NCBI GenBank assembly: GCA_964634885.1
Contig: CAZWLN010000005.1
Span: forward strand, 1 to 64,000
Length of the DNA stretch: 64,000 bases
Reading direction: 5' to 3'
Origin: DAINRZ01 sp964634885
GTDB taxonomy: Bacteria > Bacteroidota > Ignavibacteria > Kapaibacteriales > UBA2268
Part shown: piece by piece, positions 35,904-44,125 of the stretch
How positions within the stretch are numbered: the stretch's first letter is position 1
How the letters are laid out: every line of letters starts with the position of its first letter
Translations under genes and position numbers: made by a program
The notes under the pieces: model-generated
The model's input: the letters and a program-made list of their open reading frames with translations, nothing else
Told to the model about the DNA's origin: nothing
Database searches by the model: none

Positions 35904-36323
35904 ATGAAAACAATAAAAACAATAGCGATAGTATTTATCTTAGCGACACTCGCAGCGTCGGCAAACAGTTTGCTGGATTACTTCAAAGCCTGGTCAGAAG
36001 GGAACTCGGTTGTCATTGAGTGGAAGTGCGGAAACGAGCTCTCAGTCAGCAGATACGAACTTCAGCGGTCTTCCGACGGCTCTTCCTACACGGCCGTTGA
36101 AACATTTTACACCAAGGGCAGCGGTTCAGTTTACAAACACACCGACGAGGATGTGTTCTTCAAAGGCGGCTCGAACGAGGTTCAGTCAGACACGAGGTAT
36201 TACTACAGGGTGAAAATCATCAACGTTGACAACAGCTTTGTTTACAGCAGCACTGTCAGCGTTTCACCCAACATCAGCAGCATCAGAAGAACCTGGGGCA
36301 TGATTAAGGAAATGTTCCGCTGA
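35904..36323 (+). CDS. Small secreted FN3-like protein
   Basis: 139 residues with a signal peptide (about 1-20, ending SA-NSL). The mature chain resembles one fibronectin type III-like domain: SVVIEWKCGNELSVSRYELQ, SSDGSSYTAV and TRYYYRVKIIN are the usual B, C and E-F strand patterns of this fold. There is no T9SS sorting domain; it ends in a short basic tail. It heads a plus-strand operon (gaps of 73 bases to the next preferred ATG, then 5 bases, then an overlap) with a metalloprotease, an ABC ATPase and a lytic transglycosylase. Confidence 0.65.
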   Translation: MKTIKTIAIVFILATLAASANSLLDYFKAWSEGNSVVIEWKCGNELSVSRYELQRSSDGSSYTAVETFYTKGSGSVYKHTDEDVFFKGGSNEVQSDTRYYYRVKIINVDNSFVYSSTVSVSPNISSIRRTWGMIKEMFR

Positions 36324-36396
36324 TTTGTTCCTCCGTCTAAATAAATATCCTGCTTATCCTTCTTTACCTGTAATTTTTTGCAGTAATTTTTTATAT

Positions 36397-38058
36397 ATGA
36401 TTATGATTTTTAATCGTACTACGTGGTTAATAGCGGTATTCTTTTCATGTCTGACGGTTCTGTCACGGTACCCGCTCGACGCCCGCGAATCGAGGTGCGG
36501 CACATTTGACGCCGTCGTCAATCCCTCGATGAATATATCGGGCAAGATCAGGGCCGACAGGATACAGGAAAGTACAATGCAAAAGCAGTACCTTTCACCT
36601 TCGGGCAAATTCCTCATCCACTACGATACGGAAAACACAGACACCACAAGCAACGCAGTACCTTCGGCAGACAGCAACAAGAACGGAATACCCGATTTTG
36701 TCGATTCGGCTGCTTATTACTTTGACTATGCCCTCCAATTCTACGTAAATCAACTGGGTTACAAATCGCCCTATCCGGATGATAACTCAGGAGGTACCGA
36801 AGCCTATGACATATATGTTGTTGACCTGGGCAAAAAAGGGTACTACGGACTTACTACTCCCAGGGCCAAATTCGGCGGCAGTGACAACTGTCCCCGTAAG
36901 TATTCGATTATTGCCATCGACAATGATTACAGCCCACTTGATTCGATTGTGTCCTATCCGTCGAATGTCCAGACATACAAGAAATATACTCCGTACGAGT
37001 TCCTGAAGATTACTTCCGCCCACGAGTTGTATCACGCCGTCCAGTTCCTCTACGGCATGACAAAAGACTACCTGTTGTACGAGATGACAAGTACTTTCTG
37101 GGAGATCAGGCTCTACCCGGAAATTCCCGATTACGTGCAGTTTATCCATAACCTCTTTACCAATCCCGAACTCTTTCCGTTCGGTAACGGCCTCAATTCA
37201 GGTACCGGATACAGGTACGCTATTTTTGGCTACTTTCTTTACCAGCGCTTTGGCGAAGGTGTATTCAAAACCATGTGGGAATATGTGTATAATGAAACAA
37301 ATACTTACCTGGCGCTTGACAGCGCCTTGAGAAGTAACGGCTCCAGCTTAGACGAAGCGTGGTGCGAATTTACCCAGTGGATATATTTCACCGGCGAGCG
37401 GGCGGTTCCCGGACAATACCTCAAATATGCCAATGAATACCCTGAAATGGTGTTCAAGCCCGAGTCACTCTTTACTTCTCCCACTACTTTCTATGAATGT
37501 TCCCTTTCCGCCTATGAATTCAGGCTGATCAGGGTGCTCTTCCCCGGCGATTCCACTTCTACCGGCGATACCATCGACGTAATGGCTGCTAACACAGACC
37601 TGGAATCTGCGGTGATGAAAGATACTTACAAGAGGAAGTATTTCACTTTTATGGCCCAGGAGTCCCCTGTCGCGACCTACACAAGGGTCGGAACTTCCAG
37701 GTATTACTATCATGTCGAATTAGAAGACGGAGTGTGTGACTTCGAAAAACAACTCAACGGCATGAAAGGCAGCCTCTGTGAAAACGTATTTCCTAATCCT
37801 TTCAAATACAAAGATCACACAAGCCTCTTCTTTCCCGTACCGTCCAATGTCCTCATCGGCTCCGGGGTAAGGCTTCTTGTTTTCGACGAGGCAATGAATT
37901 TGGTACTCGAGGACAATCTCCCTGTCAGTGTCTATTACAATCATCTCGGTATAATGCTCGACGACATTCCCGGAAGAGGCTGGGACAGCGGTGTCTATAT
38001 CTTCAGGACTGAGTACGGCGATGAGAACATTACCGGTAAATTCGGAATAATCAGGTAG
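36397..38058 (+). CDS. Secreted MXAN_6640-like putative metalloprotease
   Basis: About 553 residues from the ATG at 36397 (a second at 36403); an upstream TTG at 36325 would add 24 residues before the signal sequence and is unlikely. The signal peptide ends near LDA-RES. Residues around 90-160 match the MXAN_6640 family (FLIHYDTENTD, NGIPDFVDSAAYYFDYAL). The zinc motif HELYH lies in ITSAHELYHAVQFLYG (about 209-213 of the preferred start), and a later WEIRLYPEIPDY segment may supply the third ligand. The C terminus ends SGVYIFRTEYG and KFGIIR, a T9SS-like sorting tail. Predicted as an outer-membrane-exported protease; activity is not tested. Confidence 0.8.
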   Translation: MIMIFNRTTWLIAVFFSCLTVLSRYPLDARESRCGTFDAVVNPSMNISGKIRADRIQESTMQKQYLSPSGKFLIHYDTENTDTTSNAVPSADSNKNGIPDFVDSAAYYFDYALQFYVNQLGYKSPYPDDNSGGTEAYDIYVVDLGKKGYYGLTTPRAKFGGSDNCPRKYSIIAIDNDYSPLDSIVSYPSNVQTYKKYTPYEFLKITSAHELYHAVQFLYGMTKDYLLYEMTSTFWEIRLYPEIPDYVQFIHNLFTNPELFPFGNGLNSGTGYRYAIFGYFLYQRFGEGVFKTMWEYVYNETNTYLALDSALRSNGSSLDEAWCEFTQWIYFTGERAVPGQYLKYANEYPEMVFKPESLFTSPTTFYECSLSAYEFRLIRVLFPGDSTSTGDTIDVMAANTDLESAVMKDTYKRKYFTFMAQESPVATYTRVGTSRYYYHVELEDGVCDFEKQLNGMKGSLCENVFPNPFKYKDHTSLFFPVPSNVLIGSGVRLLVFDEAMNLVLEDNLPVSVYYNHLGIMLDDIPGRGWDSGVYIFRTEYGDENITGKFGIIR

Positions 38059-38063
38059 CCACC

Positions 38064-38723
38064 ATGAAGATCGCCGATTACCTCAATCCGTCAATAGAAG
38101 GTTTTACGGTTACCGTTGACAGGGCTGCAAAAGCTTACAGTACGAACAGGCTCATATTCTCCAATATAACTTTCGAAGTGGAAAACCGTGACATCGTTGC
38201 AATTACCGGCAGGAACGGATCGGGAAAGACCACACTGCTTAAGCTGTTGTGCCGGCTGACGGCGCCTACTGCGGGTTCCGTGGGTTTCCAACTGTGCGGC
38301 AACAATCACGACGCCAGTGTCCGGGACTTTGTATCGCTCGTTGGCCCCTACCTCAATCTCTATGAAGAATTTACACCTCTGGAACACCTTGCACTTGCAT
38401 ACAGGCTAAGAGGAAGGAAAACCGACTACGGGCCGGCGGAAAAAATGCTGCAGCACTTCGGGCTTTTCGCAAGGAGGAACGACCCAATCAGGACTTTCTC
38501 TTCCGGCATGAAACAAAGGATGAAGTATATCCTTGCCGTTGCCCGCAAACCCTATCTGCTGCTGCTCGACGAGCCATACTCGAACCTCGACGACGAAGCC
38601 ATCGCCATCGTCGGCGAACTCATTGAAAGCCAGGTGGCCTTAAACGGCGCTGTTGTCATTGCTTCCAATGATGAAAGAGAATACAGGAAACATAATAAAT
38701 CTGTCAGTCTGAATATTGAGTGA
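38064..38723 (+). CDS. ABC transporter ATP-binding protein (CcmA-like)
   Basis: 219 residues, one ABC ATPase domain. Walker A is GRNGSGKTT (52-60), the signature is SSGMKQRM, Walker B is LLLLDEPYSNLDD, and the H-loop position is Ser/Asn (VVIASND) rather than the usual His, which may lower ATPase turnover. The sequence resembles the CcmA haem exporter and related ATPases used in envelope processes. No permease gene is nearby, so its membrane partner must lie elsewhere. It is 5 bases downstream of the metalloprotease gene and its stop codon overlaps the GTG upstream of the transglycosylase. Confidence 0.82.
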   Translation: MKIADYLNPSIEGFTVTVDRAAKAYSTNRLIFSNITFEVENRDIVAITGRNGSGKTTLLKLLCRLTAPTAGSVGFQLCGNNHDASVRDFVSLVGPYLNLYEEFTPLEHLALAYRLRGRKTDYGPAEKMLQHFGLFARRNDPIRTFSSGMKQRMKYILAVARKPYLLLLDEPYSNLDDEAIAIVGELIESQVALNGAVVIASNDEREYRKHNKSVSLNIE

Positions 38724-38728
38724 ACACT

Positions 38729-39637
38729 ATGGCACAATTAAAGTACTTATTGATAATACTTCTTGTCTTTTCATCCTGCCAGAGCCAGGAAACAGTAACA
38801 CCGGTAAAACCGAGGATTGAACGTGTCGTCATCTCCGACACCAACTTCTACAGCTATATCTCATCTCTTACCCTGCCTTCGAAGCTGAGTTTCTGCGGCG
38901 AAGCGGTTCCCCTCGACATTCCGGAAGTAAGGGAAAGGGCTGAGAGGGAGTTCTATATGCTCCTCCAACAGCCGGGCCAGATAATACTGTATTTGAAGCG
39001 CTCGGGCAAGTATTTTGAGATGTTCGACCGTGTCATCAGGGAAAACAATATGCCTGTGGACCTGAAATACCTGAGTGTTGCCGAAAGCGCACTGTATATG
39101 GCACGTTCTTCCAAAGGAGCTGTGGGCTTGTGGCAGTTCATGGAAGGCACAGCCAGGAGTATGGGCCTCGTGGTCAACGACAATGTGGACGAACGCCGCC
39201 ATCCCGAAAAAAGCACCTATGCCGCAATGAAATACCTCCGTTCGGGGTTTAAGAATACCGGTTCCTGGACGCTTGCTGCTGCCGGTTATAATATGGGGCA
39301 CGGCGGCGTTGACGAAAACCTGGGTTTCCAGCTGGCCGACAATTTCTATGACCTGTACCTGAACGAAGAGACTTCACGCTATATCCTGCGTATCGTCATC
39401 ATTAAGGAGCTTATGGAGAACAGCGCCAGGTACGGATTCATTGTTAATGATGAAGATAAATATGCCCCGGACGGTAAGAAAGCCGTCACCGTATCCGGCG
39501 CTGTCGAGAATCTTGCCGAATGGGCAAAAGAAAATAATGCTACTTATAAAGACATCAAAATACTCAATCCCTGGATACTTAAGAGGTCGCTGCCGGCAGC
39601 GCCTTCGGGTAAGCCATGGGAGATTGCCGTCCCTTAA
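38729..39637 (+). CDS. Lytic murein transglycosylase (MltD-like lipoprotein)
   Basis: 302 residues from the ATG at 38729 (GTG at 38720 adds three). A lipoprotein signal ends VFSSC. The SLT catalytic Glu is in VAESALY, followed by SSKGAVGLWQFMEGTA, with AAAGYNMGHGG completing the goose-type lysozyme core. The enzyme cleaves the MurNAc-GlcNAc bond of peptidoglycan and forms a 1,6-anhydro end. After the core, one possible LysM-like region (about 250-300) is truncated compared with MltD, so the family match is to the catalytic half. Last gene of the operon, ending 24 bases before the convergent DUF2867 gene. Confidence 0.85.
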   Translation: MAQLKYLLIILLVFSSCQSQETVTPVKPRIERVVISDTNFYSYISSLTLPSKLSFCGEAVPLDIPEVRERAEREFYMLLQQPGQIILYLKRSGKYFEMFDRVIRENNMPVDLKYLSVAESALYMARSSKGAVGLWQFMEGTARSMGLVVNDNVDERRHPEKSTYAAMKYLRSGFKNTGSWTLAAAGYNMGHGGVDENLGFQLADNFYDLYLNEETSRYILRIVIIKELMENSARYGFIVNDEDKYAPDGKKAVTVSGAVENLAEWAKENNATYKDIKILNPWILKRSLPAAPSGKPWEIAVP

Positions 39638-39661
39638 GGCAAAGGCTGTCTGATAGTACCT

Positions 39662-40156
39662 TTACCCGAACGTTTTTTTCATAGATGATTTGATGAGGTA
39701 CTTGTGGAAGGGTTTAATTACGAAGAAATACATTTTACCGAGCCTGTTGTTGTATTTTACAAGTGTGGTACAGTAAATACCCTTACGGGTTCCATCCACT
39801 TCGAGCATCATTGAAGTCCTGAAATAGAGGTGTTTGTCGTTTTCAGCCATAACGATTTCGTTGTCATTGCGGTCAATGACAGTAAAGACAACTGCTTTGG
39901 TACCGACAGGGTAATAGTCCGCTTCATTCGATTCACCGAAGTCCGTCTTCAGGCCGAAGAACCGGACAACTCCGTTCCTGATGGTAACAAGGAATTTTTC
40001 CAGAGGGGTAATCCTGAACATCTTAGTTGTAATGGCGTCGATTGTCTCGCTGCTTTCGGTCTCAATCCTGTACGAATCGGAATAATCGACAGTGTCAAGG
40101 CCTTTCATGATGATTGAATTGTCTGGTGGCTTGCCGAACGATGTTACCTGTTTCAT
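39662..40156 (-). CDS. DUF2867 domain-containing protein
   Basis: 164 residues, a single DUF2867 domain: SYRIETESSETIDAI, PLEKFLVTIRNGVVRFFGLK, IDRNDNEIVMAENDKHLYFRTSMML and a C-terminal MYFFVIKPFHKYLI. Cytoplasmic, no signal. The family is of unknown function; some members are annotated near lipid or SDR enzymes. It is monocistronic and separated from the methyltransferase gene by about 100 bases. Confidence 0.85.
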   Translation of the reverse strand: MKQVTSFGKPPDNSIIMKGLDTVDYSDSYRIETESSETIDAITTKMFRITPLEKFLVTIRNGVVRFFGLKTDFGESNEADYYPVGTKAVVFTVIDRNDNEIVMAENDKHLYFRTSMMLEVDGTRKGIYCTTLVKYNNRLGKMYFFVIKPFHKYLIKSSMKKTFG

Positions 40157-40262
40157 GTCATTTACCTATATACTCTGAGACATCATACTTCGATTCGTAG
40201 ATACGAAATTATTGAAACAATGTTCCAAGAATCACAAAAGACTTGTGTTTGTTAATTATTGA

Positions 40263-41501
40263 TTAGTGCACTTCTGCCCTGACGAAACAGAACATTGCAG
40301 TAATGTTGGCTGCACGGGCGCCGTCCGAAGCAGTGAAGTACTTCTCGCTGATCTCTTCGGGTGAGAGGTGTTCCAGAAGTACAAATCCCCTTGGTGCAAG
40401 GAAGTCTTCGATGGTGCCTTCGTCGATGGTAAACCTGGCGGTCTCTGCTTCATAGAGAGATTTCATGTTCTTCAGGGCAATGGCTGTACCATATCTTTCG
40501 TTCAGGTCCGGGGCGTCGGGAATATAGTCGAAACAAATGACCGAACCCGAAGGGGAGTTATTCCTGATGAAATCAAACGTATCGTTAACGGCCTGGGGTG
40601 TTAAGTAATAGGACACTCCCTCCCAGACAAACAGGGTTTTCAATGTCTTGTCGAAGCCGGCCTGTGTAAGGACATCGGCAAAACTGTCTTTTTCGAAATT
40701 CATTTGGACATAGGTCAGTTGCGGAGGATGGGCGATGTTGCCGTGCCTGAGCCTCTCAATCTTCCTTCGCTGCGTGGGGGCTGCGTCCAGCTCGAATACT
40801 TTTGTACTGCCGAGTCTGTCGGCAAAACGGTAGGCCCTGCTGTCGTAACCTGCTCCCAGGAAGACAATCTGTAAGAAACCGCTTTCGACGGCGTTTACAA
40901 ACACAGAATCGATGTATTTCGTTCGTGCAATGAAAAATTCATAGACTCCGGGAGTCATCATATTCTTAAAGAGCCAGTCCCGCGATGCCGGATTGTCTAA
41001 TGTCTTCTTAGCGTCGTCGTTAAGGAACAGCTCTGCAATATTGTCTTTGCAGTTAAACATCTCCCTGTCGTCGTGGGCGGAGAGCGCCCGGCAGAAGGCT
41101 ACAGTAAGAGCGCTTTCAGAGGGCTTGTCCTCGAGGGTTTTCGTTTTTTCGGAAGGCTTCGATGTAATGCCGAGTACATTGCCGAAGGGGTCATAGACCC
41201 TGGCGATGCGGTTGTTACCTACCGAAATGCTGACGTCGGTGTGCTTAGCCGCCCCCAATTCCAGCAGTCTTTTGTATGCTTCGTCGGCGTCATCAACATC
41301 CCAGTAAACAAGCGGTTTTTCGGATTCGGCGACGATCTCGCGTGCTGCCGGATTGAGCATCAGGGTATAATCCCCAATACTGAATATTACCACAATCGGG
41401 CTGTCCATCACCGGTTTAGTGTTCAAAACCGTACTGTACCAGTCTCTTGCTTTTTCAATGTTACTAACAGGTAATGCAACACTGTTTAACGACTTAAACA
41501 T
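40263..41501 (-). CDS. VOC (glyoxalase-like) domain fused to LCM-type SAM methyltransferase
   Basis: 412 residues, two enzymatic domains in one chain. Residues 1-115 are a VOC domain (VALPVSNIEKARDWYSTVL, VYDPFGNVLGI), the glyoxalase/bleomycin-resistance fold. A Lys-Ser-Pro linker (116-130) leads to a leucine carboxyl methyltransferase (PPM1/LCM, class I SAM) domain from about 140: FLGAGYDSRAYRF (SAM-binding), FELDAAPTQRRKIERL, LFVWEGVSYYLTPQAV and GFVLLEHLSPEEI. The substrate is unknown; bacterial LCM enzymes often O-methylate small acids or participate in secondary metabolism. I am not aware of this fusion as a named enzyme. It is followed after 25 bases by the serine dehydratase gene ending. 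Confidence 0.85.
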   Translation of the reverse strand: MFKSLNSVALPVSNIEKARDWYSTVLNTKPVMDSPIVVIFSIGDYTLMLNPAAREIVAESEKPLVYWDVDDADEAYKRLLELGAAKHTDVSISVGNNRIARVYDPFGNVLGITSKPSEKTKTLEDKPSESALTVAFCRALSAHDDREMFNCKDNIAELFLNDDAKKTLDNPASRDWLFKNMMTPGVYEFFIARTKYIDSVFVNAVESGFLQIVFLGAGYDSRAYRFADRLGSTKVFELDAAPTQRRKIERLRHGNIAHPPQLTYVQMNFEKDSFADVLTQAGFDKTLKTLFVWEGVSYYLTPQAVNDTFDFIRNNSPSGSVICFDYIPDAPDLNERYGTAIALKNMKSLYEAETARFTIDEGTIEDFLAPRGFVLLEHLSPEEISEKYFTASDGARAANITAMFCFVRAEVH

Positions 41502-41525
41502 AAATAATGCTCCGTATATAATCTA

Positions 41526-43751
41526 TCAAATCGTTACATAGAAGTCTCGGTTGGCGTTCTCAAATTCCCTTTCCACACGTTTGGCGTCCCGGGTTTTTGC
41601 AAGCCCGGCTTTCGATGTCTCCCGGTATTCGACATTCATACGCTCGCCTACTTCCTTCATCGTCAGGATTACTTCGTCGGGGGAGATGAATGACTTGACG
41701 CCGCTGAGGGCCATCAGTGCGCTCGTAAGCGCCAGCGATGAATAGATGCCGTTGCGTTTGACGCAGGGTACTTCGACCAGGCCGGACACGGGATCGCAGA
41801 TCAGCCCGAGTGAATTCTTGATTGCGAGTGTGAATGCTTCGATGCACATGTCGTAAGTGCCGCCTTCGAGATAGGCAACAGCGGCGGCAGCCATGGCAGC
41901 CCCGGCGCCGATCTCCGCCTGGCAGCCGTAATCGGCGCCTGCAGTCGATACATCGTCAAAGAGGATCATCCCGAAAAAGCCTGCTATCAGCATCGCTTCG
42001 ATTATCTTTCTCTCGTTCGTCCCGTTCAGGTCTGTGTAGGCATTCAGTATTCCAGGGAGGATGCCGCAGGAACCTGCTGTCGGGCATGCAACGATGAGGC
42101 CGCTTTTAGCGTTGTATTCGGAAACAGAGGTGCAGTAGGATGCTGCTAATCCGTAAATATTCCTGAATTTATCATTCTGCTGTACATAGTCGTTAATCTT
42201 TGCAGCGTCGCCTCCTGTCAGTTTCAGGAAAGACAGGGACCTGTCCTTCAGGCCTTCGGACACGGAACGTTTCATTATCTCCCAGAACTGCAGGGCAATC
42301 GAGTCGATCTCCGAGGCAGTGCGGCTCTGCATTCCCATCTCCACCTCGTAAACGACGTCGATGAGTTCCTTTGCATTATATTCGAGATAATCGGACAATT
42401 CCTCGAACGTATTGAACGGCATGATGTAATCGTTTCTTTTCGTGTGTGCTTTCAGGTCCACTTTCTCGATGGCAGGGAGGTCCTTTGTCTTGTCGGACCA
42501 TTTGACAATCCTGTCTCCGTCCACGGCCCACTTCAGTTTACCGTTAAGAGGCTGCTGCAGTCGGCTGCCTACGTAGCGCACTTCGATGTTTCCGCCACCG
42601 ATGGAGAAGCCTGTAATAACATAGGCGTCGTTTTCGCAGTTGACCACTATCTCGACGATGTTATTGTTCTTCTCGAGGGAATACTTCAGGTCTTCTTCGG
42701 GTTCAGACTTGAAGTAGCCCAGGAAAGCTGTTCTGAACGTACCGAAGTCAATACCTTTCTCAGTGAGCGATTTCGGGTCTCCGTATTCCATGATCCTCAT
42801 GTCGTCTTCGGCGAATCCGCACAAGCCGCCGCCTATCGCCTGGGGAGACCTGTGGCCGAGGCCGGTGTCCCTGAATGAACCGAGCATCCGCACTGCAATG
42901 GAAACAGGCTTGACGCCTGAAGCCTGTGCTTTGGCAATTATTACATTCCTTGCCAGCCTGCCGATCCTGTTGGCGCCTGCTGTGTGGGAACTGGAAGGGC
43001 CAACCATCGACGGGCCGAGGATGTCGAAGATGCTGAGGGGTTTGATGTATGTCTGGAGGTATCTTTCAAAGTCGTTCTTCATCGATTCGGTGATTGCCGG
43101 GTCGAGGAACGTGTCGAAGTGACATTCAATCTCGTAGTAGGTGCGCAGGTTCTTGATGTTGAACTTGCAGCGCACCAGTTCGATGTAGTAAGGAAGCAGG
43201 TTGTGTGAGGAGAAAGTGTCCGGCAGGTTACGCAGCAGTGTAACCCTGGCTACGTTGATGCCCCTGATCTTGAGGACGGTGCCTTTGCTGTTTTCTTCGG
43301 AATTGATGATCAGGTGGGTAAGGAATCTGCCGTCCGGAGCAATGAAATCGCTTTTGAAATCTTCCGGCCTGGGCAGTCCGGAGCCGTTTTTCACCATTGC
43401 CTGTTCGGGGTTTTTGTAAAGGGAATGGAGTATAAACCCTTCTCCCGGGCTGGCGAAAAACCGGTACAGAGTCATTCCTTCATCATATTCTGCAAAAGCT
43501 TTTACAAGAATATTCTTCATGTCCGGGGAGTCGTAGGCGTGGATAATAAACTCCTCGTTGAGGTGTTTAGCGAAATAGGTCTTCATCCTGTTCTTCGGTT
43601 TCTTCAGCTCGCAGGCCATGTTAAAGTGTACGAGTGCATCTTCATAGTCCATCTGGCTGAAATACACTTCGGGCAACGACCTTATGTATTCTTCCGGTTT
43701 GATCATGCTTCCTGTGGGGAGCCTCTTCGTCAATTCTTTCCTGTCGATCAT
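41526..43751 (-). CDS. L-serine ammonia-lyase (iron-sulphur), fused beta/alpha with N-terminal extension
   Basis: 741 residues. The iron-sulphur L-serine dehydratase converts L-serine to pyruvate and ammonia with a 4Fe-4S cluster and no PLP. The beta domain starts near residue 232 (IFDILGPSMVGPSSSHTAG), and the alpha domain near 485 carries PTAGSCGILPG, GADYGCQAEIGAGAAM and ICDPVSGLVEVPCVKRN. The Cys pattern is that of the Bacillus/clostridial class: Cys in GSCG, GCQ and ICDP, but Ala where the E. coli class has VACSM. Fused enzymes are usually 455-540 residues; here about 230 extra N-terminal residues precede the beta domain and do not match a domain I recognise. The enzyme is oxygen-sensitive, fitting an anaerobic host. 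Confidence 0.88.
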   Translation of the reverse strand: MIDRKELTKRLPTGSMIKPEEYIRSLPEVYFSQMDYEDALVHFNMACELKKPKNRMKTYFAKHLNEEFIIHAYDSPDMKNILVKAFAEYDEGMTLYRFFASPGEGFILHSLYKNPEQAMVKNGSGLPRPEDFKSDFIAPDGRFLTHLIINSEENSKGTVLKIRGINVARVTLLRNLPDTFSSHNLLPYYIELVRCKFNIKNLRTYYEIECHFDTFLDPAITESMKNDFERYLQTYIKPLSIFDILGPSMVGPSSSHTAGANRIGRLARNVIIAKAQASGVKPVSIAVRMLGSFRDTGLGHRSPQAIGGGLCGFAEDDMRIMEYGDPKSLTEKGIDFGTFRTAFLGYFKSEPEEDLKYSLEKNNNIVEIVVNCENDAYVITGFSIGGGNIEVRYVGSRLQQPLNGKLKWAVDGDRIVKWSDKTKDLPAIEKVDLKAHTKRNDYIMPFNTFEELSDYLEYNAKELIDVVYEVEMGMQSRTASEIDSIALQFWEIMKRSVSEGLKDRSLSFLKLTGGDAAKINDYVQQNDKFRNIYGLAASYCTSVSEYNAKSGLIVACPTAGSCGILPGILNAYTDLNGTNERKIIEAMLIAGFFGMILFDDVSTAGADYGCQAEIGAGAAMAAAAVAYLEGGTYDMCIEAFTLAIKNSLGLICDPVSGLVEVPCVKRNGIYSSLALTSALMALSGVKSFISPDEVILTMKEVGERMNVEYRETSKAGLAKTRDAKRVEREFENANRDFYVTI

Positions 43752-43896
43752 ATTCTTTCTTTCAAAAACTTCTTTTCCAATTACCCAAAATTAAAAAGAA
43801 TAGTCAAGACAGCGGTGAAATATTTTCTACGGGAAGAATTTTTTATCGGAAAATGTAAGGATTATAAGTATGGCTATGACTGAAAGAAGATCATGT

Positions 43897-43936
43897 AAAA
43901 AAAAAATGAAAAGAGCTGCAAATGGAAGGTTGCAGC
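43897..43936 (-). terminator. Probable rho-independent terminator
   Basis: GCTGCAA and TTGCAGC form a 7-bp stem with an 8-base loop; on the minus strand a T-rich tract (ten T) follows. It lies about 190 bases beyond the propeller gene's stop, on the far side of the dispersed repeat. Confidence 0.6.
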
Positions 43937-43948
43937 CCTATCATTAAC

Positions 43949-44054
43949 CCGGATTGTGCATTAGACCCCCAAAAACACGGTATATCCAACCACCCCTGAC
44001 CCCTCCTTATCTAAGGAGGGGAAAATCGTTAAATTGCTATATAACAATTATTTA
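43949..44054 (-). repeat. Dispersed ~107-bp repeat, copy B
   Basis: Reverse complement of copy A at 8641-8747 with scattered mismatches. It is placed between the terminator and the stop of a minus-strand gene, an intergenic location like copy A. Confidence 0.75.
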
Positions 44055-44125
44055 TGAGATATTATCAACTCCTAACGCTTGATCTGGGATTAATAAATAT
44101 GTTACTTCCTTCAGACTTACTAATC

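Larger units (their letters stand above)
43752..44125. other. Gene-free stretch with a dispersed repeat and terminator
   Basis: 374 bases with no gene. It contains the serine dehydratase gene's promoter region at its left end, a terminator for the propeller gene (43897-43936) and copy B of the 107-base repeat (43949-44054). Confidence 0.65.

Noticed and set aside
36325..36396. TTG start for the metalloprotease
   Set aside because: It would put 24 hydrophobic and charged residues before a normal signal peptide that begins at the ATG at 36397.
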